Assembly (NCBI GenBank): GCA_046297835.1
Contig: JBKBHI010000001.1
Location: 1 to 64,000, forward strand
Length of the DNA stretch: 64,000 nt
Direction: 5' to 3'
Origin: CAMAVH01 sp046297835
GTDB taxonomy: Bacteria; Pseudomonadota; Alphaproteobacteria; SMXQ01
In this document: piece after piece, positions 8,344-17,179 of the stretch
How positions within the stretch are numbered: position 1 is the first letter of the stretch
How the letters are laid out: every line of letters starts with the position of its first letter
Program-made: the position numbers and the translations under genes
Notes under the pieces: generated by a model
What the model was told of the DNA's origin: nothing
Databases searched by the model: none
The model's input: the letters and a program-made list of their open reading frames with translations, nothing else

Positions 8344-8507
8344 CGGACGGGCGCTGCCCGGCGCGTCAGGAAGCCTATATCCCTGAGGCCGATTTCTACC
8401 TCTAGGGAGCTGTCTCTGGCGGGACCCTGGTCTCGTTACGCGGCGCCCACCTGCGAAAGCAGGCCCGGAGGATTACGCACGCCGACGGCCCATGGTGGCC
8501 CCGTCCA
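8344..8507 (+). ncRNA. ssrS: 6S RNA
   Basis: The gap between zapA and the 5-formyltetrahydrofolate cyclo-ligase gene is the standard location of 6S RNA in proteobacteria. The segment closes with GGACGGG (8345-8351) pairing with CCCGTCC (8500-8506), giving about 160 nt, the expected size. Inside are paired GC-rich arms and a central unpaired region around TATATCCCTGAGGC opposite CTCTAGGGAGCTG, as in the open-promoter-like bubble by which 6S RNA traps sigma-70 RNA polymerase. The 3' end is approximate. Confidence 0.75.
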
Positions 8508-8522
8508 TCTGGTTTCTTTCCC

Positions 8523-9101
8523 ATGAGCATCGCCGACGACAAGCGCGCGCTGCGCGCCGCCGCCAAAACCGCCCGCGCCGCCGCCAAACTGGCCGCGCCG
8601 GAGGCCGCCCTGCGGCTGGCCGAGCGCTTCCTCGCCCATGTGCCGCTGGCGGATGGGGAGGCGGTCGGCGGCTATTGGCCGATCGGCGACGAAATCGACG
8701 TTCTGCCGCTGCTGGCGGCGCTGCACGCGCGCGGCCGCGCGTTGGCGCTGCCCGTGGTCGAAGGCCCCGGCCGGCCGTTGACGTTCCGCGCCTGGCGGCC
8801 GGGCGACGCGATGGCGGCGGGCGCGCACGGCATCGCCGCGCCGCTGCCGGCGGCCGACATCCGGGTTCCGGGTCTCCTGATCGTGCCGCTGCTGGCGTTC
8901 GACCGTCGAGGCTGGCGCTTGGGCTACGGCGCGGGCTATTACGACCGCACGATGGAGGCTTACGCCGCCGCCGGGCGCGCCTGCCGCGCCGTGGGCGTCG
9001 CCTATGCCGCCCAGGAAGCGCCTGCGGTGCCGCACGACGACGGCGACGCGCCGCTCGACGCGGTCGTGACGGAAGCGGCCGTCCATTGGTTCAAGGATTA
9101 G
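8523..9101 (+). CDS. ygfA: 5-formyltetrahydrofolate cyclo-ligase
   Basis: This 192-residue protein is the ATP-dependent enzyme that converts 5-formyl-THF to 5,10-methenyl-THF. The signature LGYGAGYYDR is present near residue 138, preceded by LLIVPLLAFDRRGWR, and an Ala/Arg-rich N-terminal helix binds ATP phosphates (DDKRALRAAAKTAR). It follows 6S RNA directly, as in many proteobacteria, where the RNA and this gene can share a transcript. The next gene starts 22 bases after its stop. Confidence 0.92.
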   Translation: MSIADDKRALRAAAKTARAAAKLAAPEAALRLAERFLAHVPLADGEAVGGYWPIGDEIDVLPLLAALHARGRALALPVVEGPGRPLTFRAWRPGDAMAAGAHGIAAPLPAADIRVPGLLIVPLLAFDRRGWRLGYGAGYYDRTMEAYAAAGRACRAVGVAYAAQEAPAVPHDDGDAPLDAVVTEAAVHWFKD

Positions 9102-9123
9102 CGGTTCAAGGATTAGGTCGGCG

Positions 9124-9936
9124 ATGAAGCTTCTCTATTGCGGCGATGTGATGGGCGAGACGGGACGGCGCGCGGTGCTCGACCATGTGCCGGCGTTGCG
9201 TCGCAAGCTCGGCCTGGATTTCGTCGCGGTCAACGGCGAGAACGCCGCCGGCGGCTTCGGCATCACCGAGAAAATCTGCCGCAGCTTCTTCGACGCCGGC
9301 GTCGACGCCATCACCACCGGCAACCACGCCTGGGACCAGCGCGAGACGGTGACTTACATCGTGCGCGAGCCGCGCCTGATCCGGCCGGCGAACTTCCCCA
9401 AGGGCACGCCGGGGCGCGGCGCCGGGCTGTTCCAACTGCCGGACGGGCGCAGCGTGCTGCTCATCCAGGTCATGACCCGCCTGTTCATGGACCCGCTCGA
9501 CGATCCCTTCGCCGCCTTCGAGGCGGCGCTGGCAGACCACCGGCTGCGCGAGACGGTGGACGCCATCCTGCTCGACGTCCACGGCGAGGCGACCAGCGAG
9601 AAAGCGGCGCTCGGCTGCGTCGCCGACGGCCGCGTGTCCGCCGTCATCGGCACGCACTCGCACGTTCCCACCGCCGACGGCCGCATCCTGCCGGGCGGCA
9701 CCGCGTTCCAGACCGACGCCGGCATGTGCGGCGATTACGACTCGGTCATCGGCATGGAGAAGGACGTCGCCATCGCCCGCTTCGTCACCAAGATGCGCGG
9801 CGACCGCCTGGAACCGGCCACCGGCGAGGCGACGCTGTGCGGCGTCTATGTCGAGACCGACGACGCCACGGGCCTCGCCAAGAGCATGATGCCGGTGCGG
9901 CTCGGCGGGCTCTTGGCGCAATCGGTCCCCGGCTGA
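9124..9936 (+). CDS. YmdB-like metallophosphoesterase (cyclic nucleotide phosphodiesterase family)
   Basis: This 270-residue protein matches the TIGR00282 metallophosphoesterase family, typified by Bacillus YmdB, which hydrolyses 2',3'-cyclic nucleotides with a di-iron centre. Metal ligands are visible in GDVMGETGR (D8), VNGENAAGG (N37, E39, N40), TGNHAWD (N67, H68), DVHGEATSEK and GTHSHVPTAD. It is cytosolic, with no signal peptide. It follows ygfA by 22 bases and probably belongs to the same operon. The physiological substrate in proteobacteria is not established. Confidence 0.88.
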   Translation: MKLLYCGDVMGETGRRAVLDHVPALRRKLGLDFVAVNGENAAGGFGITEKICRSFFDAGVDAITTGNHAWDQRETVTYIVREPRLIRPANFPKGTPGRGAGLFQLPDGRSVLLIQVMTRLFMDPLDDPFAAFEAALADHRLRETVDAILLDVHGEATSEKAALGCVADGRVSAVIGTHSHVPTADGRILPGGTAFQTDAGMCGDYDSVIGMEKDVAIARFVTKMRGDRLEPATGEATLCGVYVETDDATGLAKSMMPVRLGGLLAQSVPG

Positions 9937-10111
9937 ATCGCGAAAGCGCGAGTCGCTTCAAGGCGCTAGCGCGAAGGGCCGCCGGCCGGCCGTCGGCCGC
10001 GCCCGATTTTCGCCATATTGATCGCGTAGCGAAGTCCGCAAAGCTGCTGTTTTTGCTACAAGATGTGGTATAAAGCCGCGATTTATCCGCATCTTATGGG
10101 ATTCTGCGACG

Positions 10112-10858
10112 ATGGCCGGCCATTCACAATTCAAGAACATCATGCACCGCAAAGGTGCCCAGGACGCCAAGAAGGCGAAGGTGTTCACCAAGATCATCCG
10201 CGAATTGACGGTGGCCGCCCGCGCCAATCCCGACCCCAACGGCAATCCGCGCCTGCGCGCGGCGATTCTCGCGGCGCGCGAATCGAACATGCCGAAGGAC
10301 ACGATGGACCGCGCCATCAAGCGCGGCGCCGGCGGCGAGGACAACACCAACTACGAAGAAGTGCGCTACGAGGGCTACGGGCCGGGCGGCGTCGCCGTCA
10401 TCGTCGAGGCGCTGACCGACAACCGCAACCGCACCGCGACCGACGTGCGCACCGCCTTCAGCAAGAACGGCGGCTCGCTCGGCGAGACCAACAGCGTCTC
10501 GTTCATGTTCGAGCGCATCGGCAACGTGTTCTATCCGGCGAAGGCGGCTTCGGCCGAGGCGATGTTCGAGGCGGCGCTCGAAGCCGGCGCGCGCGACGTC
10601 GAATCGAGCGATGAAGGCCACGACATCGTCTGCACGCCGGAAGACTTCGCGAGCATGGCGAGCGCGCTGGAAAAGAAATTCGGCGAGCCGCAGCGCTCCG
10701 GCATCGTCTGGCGCGCGCAGACCACCGCGCCGGTCGAGAAAGAGGGCGCGGAAGCCGTGCTGAAGATGATCGACGCGCTTGAGGAGAGCGACGACGTGCG
10801 CGCGGTCTACGCCAATTTCGAGATGTCCGACGAAGTGATGAGCCAGCTCAGCGCGTGA
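10112..10858 (+). CDS. yebC: YebC/TACO1-family protein
   Basis: This 248-residue protein is a full-length YebC family member, beginning with the hallmark MAGHSQFKNIMHRKGAQDAKKAKVF region and carrying the GPGGVAVIVEALTDNRNRTA segment. YebC proteins were long annotated as transcription regulators and have more recently been linked to translation of proline-rich sequence; which applies here is not visible. It lies just upstream of ruvC, the usual context, with a 41-base gap. Confidence 0.95.
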   Translation: MAGHSQFKNIMHRKGAQDAKKAKVFTKIIRELTVAARANPDPNGNPRLRAAILAARESNMPKDTMDRAIKRGAGGEDNTNYEEVRYEGYGPGGVAVIVEALTDNRNRTATDVRTAFSKNGGSLGETNSVSFMFERIGNVFYPAKAASAEAMFEAALEAGARDVESSDEGHDIVCTPEDFASMASALEKKFGEPQRSGIVWRAQTTAPVEKEGAEAVLKMIDALEESDDVRAVYANFEMSDEVMSQLSA

Positions 10859-10899
10859 GGCGCGGGCCGGCGGACGTTGTGTAGAGAGCGGGAAGCGGC

Positions 10900-11439
10900 A
10901 TGAGGGTGATTGGGCTCGATCCGGGCCTGCGCGTGACGGGATGGGGCGTCATCGAGGTGACGGACAATCGTCTGCGCCATCTCGGCGACGGCGTCGTTCG
11001 CGTCGATGCCGACGCGCCGCTCGCCGAGCGCCTCGCGGCGCTGTTCGACGGCGTCGCGGCGGTGATCGCGCGCTTCGCGCCGGACGAGGCCGCCGTCGAG
11101 GAGACGTTCGTCAACCGCAACGCATCCTCCACGCTCAAGCTCGGCCACGCGCGCGGCATCGTCATGCTCGCCCCCGCCAAGGCCGGGCTGCCGGTGGCCG
11201 AATACGCCGCGACCCTGGTGAAGAAATCCATCGTCGGCGGCGGCCATGCCGCCAAGGACCAGGTTGGCGCGATGATCCGCGCGTTGCTGCCGGGCTGCGT
11301 TCTCGAAATGCCCGACGCGGCCGACGCGCTCGCCGTCGCCGTGTGCCACGCCCATCACGCGCGCAGCCGCAGCATTGTCGCGGCCGCCGCGACGCCGGCG
11401 CGCAAGCGGCCGGCGTTTTCTTATGGGGCGCGGCGATGA
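10900..11439 (+). CDS. ruvC: Holliday junction resolvase RuvC
   Basis: This 179-residue endonuclease cuts Holliday junctions symmetrically in complex with RuvAB. The acidic catalytic residues are present: D7 in MRVIGLDPG, E67/E68 in VEETFVN, and D139/D142 in PDAADALAVAVCHAH. The final stop overlaps the ruvA start as ATGA at 11436-11439, so the two are translationally coupled. The C-terminal ~25 residues are a basic tail. Confidence 0.96.
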   Translation: MRVIGLDPGLRVTGWGVIEVTDNRLRHLGDGVVRVDADAPLAERLAALFDGVAAVIARFAPDEAAVEETFVNRNASSTLKLGHARGIVMLAPAKAGLPVAEYAATLVKKSIVGGGHAAKDQVGAMIRALLPGCVLEMPDAADALAVAVCHAHHARSRSIVAAAATPARKRPAFSYGARR

Positions 11440-12068
11440 TCGCCAAGCTCACCGGCATTCTCGATTCCTCCCGCGAAGGCCAGGCGGTGATCGACGTGAA
11501 CGGCGTCGGCTATCTCGTTTTCGCCTCGGCGCGCACGCTCGGCGCGCTACCGCCGCGCGGCCAGGCCGTCACCTTCGCTATCGAGACGCACGTGCGCGAG
11601 GACCATATCCATCTTTACGGCTTCGCCAGCGACACCGAGCGCGAATGGTTCAAGCTGCTCACCACCGTGCAGGGCGTCGGCGCGAAAGTCGCGCTCGCGA
11701 TTCTCAGCGTGCTGACGCCGAACGAGCTGGCGCAGGCCATCGTCGCCGGCGACCGCACCGCGGTGGCGCGCGCCGACGGCGTCGGCCCGAAGCTGGCGCA
11801 GCGCGTCGTCACGGAATTGAAGGACAAGGCCGGCGGCATCGGTCTGGCGCACGGCGTTCCGAGCGGCGCGGCGTTCGGCAAGGCGGCGGACGGCGCAGGC
11901 AGCGACGACGCCGAACTGGCCGACGCCGTCTCGGCGCTGGTCAATCTCGGCTACAAGCGCGTCGAAGCCTTCGGCGCGGTGGCGGCCGCCTCGCGCAAGA
12001 TCGGCAAGAAGGCGGCGACCGCCGAACTGATCCGCGCCGGCCTTAAAGAATTGGGCACGCCGACATGA
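11436..12068 (+). CDS. ruvA: Holliday junction DNA helicase subunit RuvA
   Basis: This 210-residue protein recognises four-way junctions and loads the RuvB motor. It begins MIAKLTGILDSS with the N-terminal OB fold, then has two helix-hairpin-helix motifs (GVGAKVALAILSVL and GVGPKLAQRVVTELKDKAG), a flexible acidic linker and the C-terminal RuvB-binding domain (ALVNLGYKRVEAFGAV). A longer in-frame reading starting upstream was discarded because it would overlap ruvC extensively. It overlaps ruvB by four bases at 12065-12068. Confidence 0.96.
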   Translation: MIAKLTGILDSSREGQAVIDVNGVGYLVFASARTLGALPPRGQAVTFAIETHVREDHIHLYGFASDTEREWFKLLTTVQGVGAKVALAILSVLTPNELAQAIVAGDRTAVARADGVGPKLAQRVVTELKDKAGGIGLAHGVPSGAAFGKAADGAGSDDAELADAVSALVNLGYKRVEAFGAVAAASRKIGKKAATAELIRAGLKELGTPT

Positions 12069-13138
12069 GCCCCGCCCTCAAAGATAACGGCCCCAAAGAC
12101 ATCCGCCTGGTGACGGGCGCGGCCGACGCCGAGGAGAATCTCGAAGCGGCGCTGCGGCCCCAGGCGCTCAGCGACTTCACCGGCCAGGCGCAATTGCGCG
12201 AGAACCTGAGCATCTTCATCCAGGCCGCCGCCGCGCGCGCCGAGGCGATGGACCATGTGCTGCTGTCCGGCCCGCCCGGGCTCGGCAAGACGACGCTGGC
12301 GCGCATCATCGCGCGCGAGCTCGGCGTCGGCTTCCATTCGACCTCCGGCCCGATCATCGCCAAGGCTGGCGATCTCGCGGCGCTGCTGACCAACCTGCAG
12401 CCGCGCGATGTGCTGTTCATCGACGAGATCCACCGCCTGCAGCCCGCCGTGGAAGAAGTGCTCTATCCGGCGATGGAGGATTTCCAGCTCGATCTGATGA
12501 TCGGCGAGGGGCCGGCGGCGCGTTCGGTGAAGATCGACTTGCAGCCTTTCACGCTGATCGGCGCGACGACCCGCACCGGCCTGCTCACGACTCCCTTGCG
12601 CGACCGCTTCGGCATTCCGCTGCGGCTGAATTTCTACGAAACGGCCGAGCTCGAAGCCATCGTGCGGCGCGGCGCCCGCCTCCTGGGCTTCGCCATGACG
12701 GAGGATGGCGCTCATGAAGTGGCGCGCCGGGCGCGCGGCACGCCGCGCGTGGCAGCGCGGCTGCTCCGCCGGGTGCGGGATTTCGCAGCAGTGTTAGGAG
12801 ATGGGGCGGTCGATGCCAAATCGGCCGACCATGCGCTCGAACGCCTGGAAGTCGACAAGGCCGGCCTCGACGCCATGGACCGGCGCTATTTGCTGTGCAT
12901 CGCCGACCATTACGCCGGCGGCCCGGTCGGCGTCGAGACCATCGCCGCCGCGCTCAGCGAGCAGCGCGACGCCATCGAGGACGTCATCGAGCCTTATCTG
13001 ATGCAGCAAGGCTTCATCCAGCGCACGCCGCGCGGCCGCATGATCGCCGCCGCCGGCTGGACGCATCTGCGCCGCGAGCCGCCGAAAGGCGCGTTGCAGC
13101 AGCTCGATCTTCTCGGGCGGGAGGCGGGCGATGAGTAA
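12065..13138 (+). CDS. ruvB: Holliday junction branch migration ATPase RuvB
   Basis: This 357-residue AAA+ motor drives branch migration. Walker A is GPPGLGKTTLA, Walker B is VLFIDEIHRL, sensor 1 lies in LIGATTRTGLLTTPLRDRFG, and the C-terminal winged helix contains GVETIAAALSEQRDAIEDVIEPYL. The N-terminus has the usual RPQALSDFTGQ segment. Its last eight bases overlap the start of ybgC, which links the recombination genes to the Tol-Pal cluster on one transcript. Confidence 0.97.
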   Translation: MSPALKDNGPKDIRLVTGAADAEENLEAALRPQALSDFTGQAQLRENLSIFIQAAAARAEAMDHVLLSGPPGLGKTTLARIIARELGVGFHSTSGPIIAKAGDLAALLTNLQPRDVLFIDEIHRLQPAVEEVLYPAMEDFQLDLMIGEGPAARSVKIDLQPFTLIGATTRTGLLTTPLRDRFGIPLRLNFYETAELEAIVRRGARLLGFAMTEDGAHEVARRARGTPRVAARLLRRVRDFAAVLGDGAVDAKSADHALERLEVDKAGLDAMDRRYLLCIADHYAGGPVGVETIAAALSEQRDAIEDVIEPYLMQQGFIQRTPRGRMIAAAGWTHLRREPPKGALQQLDLLGREAGDE

Positions 13139-13613
13139 AGCGTCAGGCTTTATCGACCAAACCCACGTGTTCCGCCTGCGCGTCTATTACGAGGACACCG
13201 ACGCGGGCGGCATCGTCTATTACGCCAACTACCTGAAGTTCGCCGAGCGGGCGCGCACCGAAGTGCTGCGCGAGCTCGGCGTCGGCCAGCGCGAGTTGAT
13301 GGAAGGCGAGGGGCTCGGCTTCGCCGTGCGCCGCTGCGCCGCCGATTATCTCGCGCCGGCGCGGCTCGACGACGAGCTGGAAGTGCACAGCACCGTGCGC
13401 GCGCTCGGGCCGGCCAGCATCGATATCGAGCAGAGCGTGCGCCGCTCCGATGGGGTCGGCGAACTGGTCAACCTCGAGGTCAAGCTCGTCGTGCTCAACA
13501 AATCGGGCCGCGCCTCGCGCATCCCCGAAGACGTTTCTGAACTTCTGAAACCCTTCGTCGTTCACGCCGAAGGGGAATCTTCCGTCACACCGCACAACAA
13601 GAAGAGAGCATAA
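13131..13613 (+). CDS. ybgC: Tol-Pal-associated acyl-CoA thioesterase YbgC
   Basis: This 160-residue hot-dog-fold thioesterase shows the 4-hydroxybenzoyl-CoA thioesterase signature YYEDTDAGGIVYYANYLKF with the catalytic aspartate at D22 or D24. YbgC proteins hydrolyse short or long acyl-CoA/ACP esters at the inner membrane and are regularly the first gene of tol-pal operons, as here. Five bases separate it from tolQ. The C-terminal ~20 residues are polar and probably disordered. Confidence 0.93.
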   Translation: MSKASGFIDQTHVFRLRVYYEDTDAGGIVYYANYLKFAERARTEVLRELGVGQRELMEGEGLGFAVRRCAADYLAPARLDDELEVHSTVRALGPASIDIEQSVRRSDGVGELVNLEVKLVVLNKSGRASRIPEDVSELLKPFVVHAEGESSVTPHNKKRA

Positions 13614-13618
13614 GTCCG

Positions 13619-14362
13619 ATGGACCCCACCGCGCTTCCCCCGGCAATCGATTCGGCCACGCTCGGCGGCGCCGCCGCCGCCGTCGAAATGTCGGTCTGGC
13701 ACCTGTTCTTGCAAGCCGACTGGATCGTCAAATCGGTCATGATCGGCCTGCTCGCCTGCTCCTTCTGGAGCTGGGCGATCATCTTCGAGAAGGCGCGCCG
13801 CCTGCGCCGGCTCGACGCCGAAGCGTCCGAGTTCGAGGACACTTTCTGGTCCGGCGGCTCGCTGGAGGATCTTTACGACCGCATTGGCGCCCGGCCGGAC
13901 GGCCCGATGGAGGGCCTGTTCGCCGCCGCCATGCGCGAATGGCGACGCTCGACCGCCAAGGGCCTGACGACCACCGAATCCATGCGGTCGGCCTTGCAGC
14001 AGCGCATCGAGCGCGTGATGACCACGACGCTGTCGCGCGAGGTCGAGCGCCTCGACCGCCACATGATCTTCCTCGCCTCGGTCGGCTCGACCGCGCCGTT
14101 CGTCGGCCTGTTCGGCACGGTGTGGGGCATCATGAACAGCTTCCAGTCGATCGCGGTGTCGAAGAACACCTCGCTCGCCGTCGTCGCGCCAGGCATCGCC
14201 GAAGCCCTGTTCGCCACCGCCATCGGCCTCGTCGCCGCCATTCCGGCGGTGATCGCCTACAACAAGCTGTCGGGCGACATCAACCGCTATGCCGGCCGGC
14301 TGGAGGCGTTCATCAACGACTTCTCGGCCATCCTGTCGCGTCAGCTTCAGGAGAAGCAGTAA
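13619..14362 (+). CDS. tolQ: Tol-Pal proton channel subunit TolQ
   Basis: This 247-residue inner-membrane protein forms the proton channel with TolR. Three membrane helices are visible: about residues 37-57 (SVMIGLLACSFWSWAIIF), 142-168 (IFLASVGSTAPFVGLFGTVW) and 190-213 (ALFATAIGLVAAIPAVIAYN), with the large cytoplasmic domain between the first two. The start ATG 13619 gives a typical N-terminus. The stop codon directly abuts the tolR start. Confidence 0.96.
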   Translation: MDPTALPPAIDSATLGGAAAAVEMSVWHLFLQADWIVKSVMIGLLACSFWSWAIIFEKARRLRRLDAEASEFEDTFWSGGSLEDLYDRIGARPDGPMEGLFAAAMREWRRSTAKGLTTTESMRSALQQRIERVMTTTLSREVERLDRHMIFLASVGSTAPFVGLFGTVWGIMNSFQSIAVSKNTSLAVVAPGIAEALFATAIGLVAAIPAVIAYNKLSGDINRYAGRLEAFINDFSAILSRQLQEKQ

Positions 14363-14854
14363 ATGGGCGCAGCCCTGCAAGGCGGCGGCGGACACGGGCG
14401 CGGCCGCCTCGGCGGTCGCCGCCGATCCGCGCCGATGAGCGACATCAACGTGACGCCGATGGTCGACGTCATGCTGGTGCTGCTCATCATCTTCATGGTC
14501 ACCGCGCCGCTGCTCACCGTCGGCGTGCCGGTCGATCTGCCCAAGACCGACGCCGCCCCGATCACCGGCCAGGACGAGCCGCTCGTCGTCTCGGTCAACA
14601 GCCAGGGCCAGATTTTCCTGCAGGAGACCGAAATCGACCTGCAGACCCTGGTCGCCCGCCTGCAGGCCATAACCGGCAACAAGCCCGACACGCGGATTTT
14701 CGTGCGCGGCGACAGGTCGGTGAACTACGGCCGCGTCGTCGAGGTCATGGGAACCTTGAGTTCCTCCGGCTTCAGCCGCGTCGCCTTGCTCGCAGAATTG
14801 CCGCAATCGGGTGCTAGCCCGGCTCCGGCGACGCCCGCTCCGGCGCGTCGGTAA
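14363..14854 (+). CDS. tolR: Tol-Pal proton channel subunit TolR
   Basis: This 163-residue ExbD/TolR protein has a Gly/Arg-rich cytoplasmic N-terminus, one membrane helix (MVDVMLVLLIIFMVTAPLL, about 33-51) with the essential proton-carrying aspartate at D35, and a periplasmic domain that ends in an Ala/Pro tail. It works with TolQ to convert proton motive force into movement of TolA. No bases separate it from tolQ, which suggests tight translational coupling. Confidence 0.96.
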   Translation: MGAALQGGGGHGRGRLGGRRRSAPMSDINVTPMVDVMLVLLIIFMVTAPLLTVGVPVDLPKTDAAPITGQDEPLVVSVNSQGQIFLQETEIDLQTLVARLQAITGNKPDTRIFVRGDRSVNYGRVVEVMGTLSSSGFSRVALLAELPQSGASPAPATPAPARR

Positions 14855-14863
14855 GGAACGCAC

Positions 14864-15775
14864 ATGAGACAAGGCGCGATCTTTTCGGCGGTTTTTCACG
14901 CCGTTCTGGCCCTGTTGATCATCTTCGGGTTGCCGATCTTCAACGACCCGAAGCAGATCGAGGACCAGCCGATCGTGCTCGAGATGGTGCAGATCGCCGA
15001 AAAGAGCAATCCGCGCCCCAATCCGACGCCCGTCGAAGCGCCGCGCCCGACGCCGCAGCAGGAGGCCAAGCCCGCGCCGACCCCGCCGCCGCCGGCTCCT
15101 GCGCCGACGCCGCCCGCGCCGCAGGTCGCCGAGAAGGCCCCGACGCCGACGCCCGCGCCCAAGCCGCCCGAGCCCAAGCCGCCCGAGCCCAAGCCGGAAA
15201 TCGCCAAGCCCGAGCCGATCCCTACGCCCAAGCCCGAGGTCAAGAAACCCGAGCCGCCCAAGCCTGAGCCGCCCAAGCAGGTCGCCCAGACGCCGCCGCC
15301 CAAGCGGCCCGATCCGCCGAAGAAAGAGCCGCCGAAAGAGGATCCGATCGCCTCGATCCTCAAGAACCTCGCGCCGGCCAAGCCCGCGCCGCAGCAGCCC
15401 AACCAGCAGCCGCGCTCGCAGCAGCAGGCGGCGGCCCAGCCGGCCGCCCCGCCGTCGCTCAGCGACGTGGTGACGCGCAGCGAGCAGGACGCGGTGAAAG
15501 AGAAAATCCGGCCGTGCTGGTATTTCGATGCCGGCGCGGTGGATGCCAGCAAGTGGATCGTCACCGTGCGCGCCCAGATGGCGCCGGACGGCCGCGTGCT
15601 GTCCGCTCAGGTGCTGCCGTCGTCGCAATCCGGGCCGGCCTATACCCGCGCCGCCGAGGCCGCGCGCCGTGCGGTGCTCAACCCGCAGTGCCAGCCGTTG
15701 CCGTTGCCGCCGGGGAAATACAACCAGTGGAAAGAGCTGGACCTGACGTTCAATCCTCAAGACATGATGGGATAG
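14864..15775 (+). CDS. tolA: TolA, proline-rich inter-membrane linker protein
   Basis: This 303-residue protein has one N-terminal membrane helix (FSAVFHAVLALLIIFGLPIF), a periplasmic spacer at about residues 48-200 made of PKPPEP/PTP-type repeats, and a C-terminal TolA/TonB-like domain (SEQDAVKEKIRPCWYF to the end) containing a Cys pair. In E. coli the spacer is a long Ala/Lys-rich helix; here it is a proline-rich, TonB-like rod. The start follows AAGGAACG. It would be expected to need EF-P, whose gene and modification genes are at the left of the window (inference). Confidence 0.92.
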   Translation: MRQGAIFSAVFHAVLALLIIFGLPIFNDPKQIEDQPIVLEMVQIAEKSNPRPNPTPVEAPRPTPQQEAKPAPTPPPPAPAPTPPAPQVAEKAPTPTPAPKPPEPKPPEPKPEIAKPEPIPTPKPEVKKPEPPKPEPPKQVAQTPPPKRPDPPKKEPPKEDPIASILKNLAPAKPAPQQPNQQPRSQQQAAAQPAAPPSLSDVVTRSEQDAVKEKIRPCWYFDAGAVDASKWIVTVRAQMAPDGRVLSAQVLPSSQSGPAYTRAAEAARRAVLNPQCQPLPLPPGKYNQWKELDLTFNPQDMMG

Positions 15776-15778
15776 CGG

Positions 15779-17128
15779 ATGACTGACAAGAAACTCCCCA
15801 TGCTCGCGCGCCTGTTGCTCCTGGCGCTCCTCGCCATCGCCCCTCTGGCGATGTCCGCGCCGGCGCAAGCCCAGCTTCGCATCGACATCACGCGCGCCAA
15901 TCCGCAGCCGATGCCGATCGCCATCCCGAACTTCTACGGCGCGAACGCGACCGAGCAGAAGCTCGGCCAGGACGTCGCCAAGGTCATCTCCGACGATTTG
16001 CAGCGCTCGGGCCTGTTCCGCCCCATCGAGCAGCGCGCCTTCATCCAGACGCCCGAGCAATTGCGCGTGCAGCCGCGCTTCGGCGACTGGCGCGTGATCA
16101 ACGCCCAGGCGCTCGTCTCGGGCGCGGCGATTCTCCAGCCCGACGGCAAGGTGCGCTACGAATTCCGCCTGTGGGACGTGTTCGCCGAGCAGCAGATGTA
16201 CGGCGTGGCGCTGACCACCGAGCAGAACAACTGGCGGCGCGTGGCGCACCAGATCGCCGACGCGATCTACAAGCGCATCACCGGCGAGGACGGCTATTTC
16301 GACACGCGCGTCGTCTATGTCGCCGAAAGCGGCCCGCAGCAGCGCCGCGTCAAGCGCCTCGCCATCATGGACCAGGACGGCGCGAACCACCGCTATCTCA
16401 CCGACGGACGCGTGCTGGTGCTGACCCCGCGCTTCTCGCCGACGAGCCAGGAGATCACTTATCTTTCCTATTTGAACGACCGGCCGCGCGTCTATCTGTT
16501 CAACATCGACACCGGCCAGCAGGAAGTGCTCGGCGATTTCCCGGGCATGACCTTCGCGCCGCGCTTCTCGCCGGACGGCAACCGTGTGGTGATGTCGCTG
16601 TCGAACAACGGCAACACCGACATCTACGTCATGAACCTGCGCACGCGCCAATCGACGCGCCTGACGACGGACAACGGCATCGACACCGCGCCGTCCTTCG
16701 CGCCGGACGGCCAGCGCATCGCCTTCGAATCGGACCGCGGCGGCGCGCAACAGATCTACACGATGAACGCCGACGGCTCGAACGTGAAGCGCATCAGCTT
16801 CGGCCAGGGGCGCTATGCCACGCCGGTTTGGTCGCCGCGCGGCGACCTGATCGCCTTCACCAAGCTGTTCCAGGGCAAGTTTTTCATCGGCGTCATGCGG
16901 CCGGACGGCTCGGGCGAGCGCCTGCTCAGCGAGAGCTACCTGGTCGAGGGCCCGACCTGGGCCCCGAACGGCCGCGTCCTCATGTTCTTCCGCCAGACCC
17001 CGAACGACGACCGGGGGACGGGCGGCTCCAGCCGGATCTACTCGATCGACATCACCGGCTCGAACGAACGCGAGGTCGTGACCCCGACGGACGCCTCGGA
17101 TCCGGCTTGGTCGCCCTTGATTCCATGA
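15779..17128 (+). CDS. tolB: Periplasmic Tol-Pal protein TolB
   Basis: This 449-residue protein starts with a signal peptide of about 32 residues ending APAQAQ. A small N-terminal alpha/beta domain (to about residue 165) follows, then a six-bladed beta-propeller built from repeats of the FSPDGxRVxxxS type (FAPRFSPDGNRVVMS, PSFAPDGQRIAFESDR, PVWSPRGDLIAFT). TolB binds Pal and is displaced by TolA. It begins three bases after tolA, and the ybgC-tolQRAB block is continuous; pal has its own promoter. Confidence 0.96.
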   Translation: MTDKKLPMLARLLLLALLAIAPLAMSAPAQAQLRIDITRANPQPMPIAIPNFYGANATEQKLGQDVAKVISDDLQRSGLFRPIEQRAFIQTPEQLRVQPRFGDWRVINAQALVSGAAILQPDGKVRYEFRLWDVFAEQQMYGVALTTEQNNWRRVAHQIADAIYKRITGEDGYFDTRVVYVAESGPQQRRVKRLAIMDQDGANHRYLTDGRVLVLTPRFSPTSQEITYLSYLNDRPRVYLFNIDTGQQEVLGDFPGMTFAPRFSPDGNRVVMSLSNNGNTDIYVMNLRTRQSTRLTTDNGIDTAPSFAPDGQRIAFESDRGGAQQIYTMNADGSNVKRISFGQGRYATPVWSPRGDLIAFTKLFQGKFFIGVMRPDGSGERLLSESYLVEGPTWAPNGRVLMFFRQTPNDDRGTGGSSRIYSIDITGSNEREVVTPTDASDPAWSPLIP

Positions 17129-17150
17129 CTAAAATGCCTTCTAAGCGCCC

Positions 17151-17179
17151 TTGATTCGTTGATTCGGCAGGACTATAGT
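17151..17179 (+). promoter_or_regulatory. Promoter of pal
   Basis: TTGATT at 17151-17156 and TATAGT at 17174-17179 are spaced by 17 bases just after tolB. A start near 17186 would give pal a leader of about 214 nt. The leader (to 17399) has no convincing open frame of its own. It holds two copies of ACCTACGGGC (near 17218 and 17368) and a good ribosome-binding site, AGAGGAAT, before ATG 17400. Confidence 0.6.

Noticed and set aside
13562..16750. Minus-strand open frame of 1062 residues across tolQRAB
   Set aside because: It lies antisense to the complete ybgC-tolQRAB genes, has the Arg/His/Gly-rich composition typical of frames opposite high-GC genes and shows no domain.
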